Positions 61,491 through 64,000 of a stretch of 64,000 nt of DNA are shown piece by piece. Numbering within the stretch: position 1 is the stretch's first letter; the number at the start of each line of letters is the position of its first letter. The notes below the pieces were generated by a model. The model was not told where the DNA came from, did not search any database, and worked only from the letters and a program-made list of their open reading frames with translations. Origin of the DNA: Hymenobacter sp. UV11. Lineage in GTDB: Bacteria; Bacteroidota; Bacteroidia; Cytophagales; Hymenobacteraceae. A program made the translations under genes and the position numbers. Location of the stretch: NCBI RefSeq assembly GCF_004684095.1, contig NZ_SRII01000007.1, positions 62,001-126,000 of the forward strand, given 5' to 3'.

Positions 61491-64000
61491 ATGAGTCGTA
61501 CTTTTTTACCCCTATCGGTACTGGTTTGTGCGCTGGCCCTGCCGCTGGCGGGCTGGGCGGGCACCATTAAAGGCCGCGTGACCGATGCCCGCACGGGCGA
61601 GCCGCTGGTGGGCGCAGTGGTGTTTTTGCAGGGCACCAGCTACAACGGTCAGGTGCAGCTCGATGGCACCTTCGTGCTGCGCAACGTGCCCACCGGCGAG
61701 TACGAGCTGGTGAGCCAGTATATTAGCTACGAGGCCAAAAACCAGCACGTTAGCCTTACCGCTACCCAGCCCGACCAGGTGCTGAACCTGCGGCTGAGCG
61801 ATAAAAACAACGCCCTGGATGAAGTGACCGTGCAGGGCCGCCGCGACCCCGAGGGCGAGGTGTCGGCGCGCCGCATCGAGCAGATTGCACCCAGCATCGT
61901 CAACGTGGTGTCGGCCCAGGCCATCCAGGTGTCGCCCGATATTCAGGTGGCCAACGTGCTGCAGCGCGTGTCGGGCGTGACGCTGGAGCGCAGCACCAAC
62001 GGCGACGGCCGCTACGCCCTGGTGCGGGGCATGGACAAGCGCTACAACTATACGCTGGTCAACGGCATCAAGATTCCGAGCCCCGACCCCTACAACCGCT
62101 ACGTGCCGCTCGACATCTTCCCGGCCGACCTGCTCCAGCGCCTCGAAGTAACCAAGGCCCTGACGCCCAGCATGGAAGGCGATGCCATTGGGGGGGTAGT
62201 AAATATGGTGATGAAGGACGCGCCCGCCGAGCGCACCCTCAGCGGCCAGCTCGGCACGGGCTACGGCCAGCTGTTTATGGACCGCTCGTTTCTGGGTTTC
62301 GACCGCGGCGGGGTGAACAAGCAGTCGCCCGGTGAGCGCAACGGCAGCGCCTACCAAGCCACGATTGGCGACTTTCCCTGGCCCGGCTTTACGCACAAAA
62401 CACCGGCTCCCAACCTGTTGGGTAACCTGACGTTTGGCAGCCGCTACGGCAAGGACCAGCGCCTGGGCGTGCTGGTGGCCGGCTCGTACCAGGCCCAGAC
62501 GCGCGGCTCGAACGGCTACTTCTACGAAACGGGCATCACCCAGGGCAACGACCCCGCCCTGCGCACCCTGCACGTGCAGGAGTACTCGACCCAGCAGCAG
62601 CGCCTGGGCCTTAACGCCAAGCTCGACTACCGCCTTGATTCGCGCAATACGCTGCGCTTCTACGGCGTGTATTTGCAGCTGGAAGAAGCCCAGACCCGCG
62701 CCGAAACCGACACCACCTACAAGGGCACCGCCCGCCCCGACGTGGACCGCCTGCTGCGCGCCCGCTACCAATTGCAGGGCATTGCCAATACCACCTTGCA
62801 GGGCGAGCACCAGCTCACGGACCGCCTTTCGGCCAGCTGGTCCTTGGTGTATTCGCGGGCCACGAACAACGTGCCCGACGTGAGTGAGCAGGATATCAAG
62901 CTCACGGCTTCGGGCAATTATTACCAGAACGCCACCCGCACTTGGCTCGATAACACTGACCAAGACAAGGCCGCCTACCTCAACCTGAAGTACCTGCTTG
63001 CCGAGGGCCTGGAGCTGAGCGCCGGCGGCCTCTACCGCGACAAGGACCGCGTGAACCACTACCTCGCTTACCAGCTGCGACCCTCGGGCCAACCGGCTAC
63101 CAATGAGGGTGATATCAACTCGGAAGCCTACACGGTGTTCAACCCGCTGGGCATCTACGTGGGTAATAACAACTACACGGCGGCCGAAAAAGTGACCGCC
63201 AGCTACGGCCAGCTGCGCCTGGTGCGCGGGGCCTGGGAGGTGTTGGGCGGCGTGCGCACCGAGTACACCGACCAGTCGTACATCACCAGCCTACCCCTCT
63301 CCGAAGCGGCCAACCGCGGCGGCCAGAAGTACCTCGATGTGCTGCCCAGCCTGCACCTGCGCTACGCCCTCGACGCCCGCCAGAACCTGCGCGCCTCGTA
63401 CTTCTCCAGCATCAGCCGGCCCAGCTTTTTTGAGCTCACGCCCCACAACAACTCGGGCAGCGTGAGCGAGAGCAACGTGTATGCCGAGGCCGGCAACCCT
63501 TATTTGCTGCATACCCAGGCCCAGAACCTGGACCTGCGCTACGAGTTTTTCGGGGCCGGCCGCGACCAGGTCATGCTGGGCGCGTTCTACAAAAACATCA
63601 AAAACCCGATTGAGTACGGCCTCGTCACGCTGCCCAACACCACCGTGACGGTGTACCAGCCTATCAACCCCAGCACGGGCGCGGCCACCAACTTCGGCTT
63701 CGAGTGGGTAGGGGTGAAGTTTTTCGGGCCGTTCGGCTTATCCACCAACTACACCTTCACCTCGTCCAGCATTACCACCAACAAAGGCCGCAGCGCTACT
63801 TCGGAAGACCCCCGCGTACTGGTGGCCCAAAAGCGCCCCCTGCAAGGCCAGTCCAAGCACGTGGCCAACGTGTCGCTGCTCTACAACGACCCGCGCAGCG
63901 GCATCGAGGTGCAGCTGGCCTACGTGTACACCGGCGCCCGCATCGTGCAGGTGGGCCAATTTCTGGGCCTCGATTACTGGCAGCGGGCGCAGTCGCAGCT
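61491..64000 (+). CDS. TonB-dependent receptor (partial, runs off the window)
   Basis: Open from ATG 61491 to the window end without a stop (836 codons). Residues 1-23 are a signal peptide, about 24-110 a CarboxypepD_reg-like domain (GTIKGRVTDARTGEPLVGA), then the plug domain (VVSAQAIQVSPDIQVANVLQRVSGV; IGGVVNMVM) and a long beta-barrel (LTFGSRYGKDQRLGVLVAGSY, YYQNATRTWL, LRASYFSSISRPSFFE, NLDLRYEFFGAGRDQVML). This is an outer-membrane importer of substrate via TonB. It belongs to the class where the receptor has no SusD neighbour upstream; what follows is outside the window. The substrate is unknown. Confidence 0.93.
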   Translation, partial: MSRTFLPLSVLVCALALPLAGWAGTIKGRVTDARTGEPLVGAVVFLQGTSYNGQVQLDGTFVLRNVPTGEYELVSQYISYEAKNQHVSLTATQPDQVLNLRLSDKNNALDEVTVQGRRDPEGEVSARRIEQIAPSIVNVVSAQAIQVSPDIQVANVLQRVSGVTLERSTNGDGRYALVRGMDKRYNYTLVNGIKIPSPDPYNRYVPLDIFPADLLQRLEVTKALTPSMEGDAIGGVVNMVMKDAPAERTLSGQLGTGYGQLFMDRSFLGFDRGGVNKQSPGERNGSAYQATIGDFPWPGFTHKTPAPNLLGNLTFGSRYGKDQRLGVLVAGSYQAQTRGSNGYFYETGITQGNDPALRTLHVQEYSTQQQRLGLNAKLDYRLDSRNTLRFYGVYLQLEEAQTRAETDTTYKGTARPDVDRLLRARYQLQGIANTTLQGEHQLTDRLSASWSLVYSRATNNVPDVSEQDIKLTASGNYYQNATRTWLDNTDQDKAAYLNLKYLLAEGLELSAGGLYRDKDRVNHYLAYQLRPSGQPATNEGDINSEAYTVFNPLGIYVGNNNYTAAEKVTASYGQLRLVRGAWEVLGGVRTEYTDQSYITSLPLSEAANRGGQKYLDVLPSLHLRYALDARQNLRASYFSSISRPSFFELTPHNNSGSVSESNVYAEAGNPYLLHTQAQNLDLRYEFFGAGRDQVMLGAFYKNIKNPIEYGLVTLPNTTVTVYQPINPSTGAATNFGFEWVGVKFFGPFGLSTNYTFTSSSITTNKGRSATSEDPRVLVAQKRPLQGQSKHVANVSLLYNDPRSGIEVQLAYVYTGARIVQVGQFLGLDYWQRAQSQ

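Noticed and set aside
61512..63092. 526-residue minus-strand frame
   Set aside because: It is the shadow of the TonB-dependent receptor on the plus strand, which has a signal peptide, plug and barrel motifs.

Overview
The window looks like chromosomal DNA from a Hymenobacter-type bacterium (Bacteroidota, Cytophagales). This is inferred from high GC content, Bacteroidota promoter elements (TAnnTTTG), signal-peptide lipoproteins, outer-membrane porins, a CarboxypepD_reg/TonB receptor, an LpxK of the Gram-negative lipid A pathway, and the short REP-like palindromes and AT-rich intergenic repeats common in that group. I see no rRNA, tRNA, CRISPR array, prophage or complete insertion sequence. Nearly all of the window is coding.

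Layout. 1-4.3 kb: a 45-aa secreted or membrane peptide, a SnoaL-like protein, MtgA, an APP1-type phosphatase and topoisomerase IB. 4.3-7.7 kb: two divergent paralogous lipoproteins with a possible atypical-kinase active site, degenerate in one of them. 7.7-16 kb: AraC regulator and SDR, a CrtA-like monooxygenase, a PNPOx-like protein, ACP phosphodiesterase, SlyD, the large catalase KatE, and a beta-propeller lipoprotein. 16-22.4 kb: an S8 protease/alpha-beta hydrolase pair, a Upf1-like helicase and a lipoprotein. 22.4-27.7 kb: GH125 mannosidase, a royal-jelly-like lipoprotein, GH27 alpha-galactosidase and an MscS channel.

27.7-38.3 kb holds the most interesting block. Read on the minus strand it runs: SWIM zinc finger/DUF5691 fusion, MoxR AAA+ ATPase, a small translationally coupled ORF, DUF5682 protein, 2H phosphoesterase, Imm51-like protein, vWA (CoxE-like) protein. 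Two tandem paralogous genes are inserted on the opposite strand. The SWIM, MoxR, DUF5682 and vWA genes correspond to the uncharacterised yeh (yehL/M/P/Q-type) gene set. The extra 2H and immunity-like genes suggest a biological-conflict or quality-control role. The DUF5682 protein carries a GxxH...E...GxxH pattern like TraB/EreA/ChaN-fold enzymes.

38.3-51.5 kb is housekeeping: a coiled-coil membrane protein, alanine dehydrogenase, TsaE, MiaE, a porin, LpxK divergent from a SMUG2-type DNA glycosylase, a Nif3-like protein, a zinc-ribbon coiled-coil protein, a TPR protein, PabB and a flavin reductase. 51.7-61.1 kb: a domesticated IS1 InsA-like DNA-binding protein, a porin and an MHS-family transporter, then a small membrane protein, a CrbS-like symporter/histidine-kinase fusion, a receiver-only response regulator and acetyl-CoA synthetase. 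That last set looks like an acetate-sensing and acetate-use module. 61.5-64 kb: the start of a TonB-dependent receptor that runs off the window.

Two patterns cut across the whole window. The word GGGGTAGGG (or its complement) occurs very often, inside and outside genes. Several families of inverted or short-period repeats sit at gene ends and sometimes enter coding sequence, supplying stop codons or linkers. Many start codons were moved inward because the upstream frame only translates such repeats.
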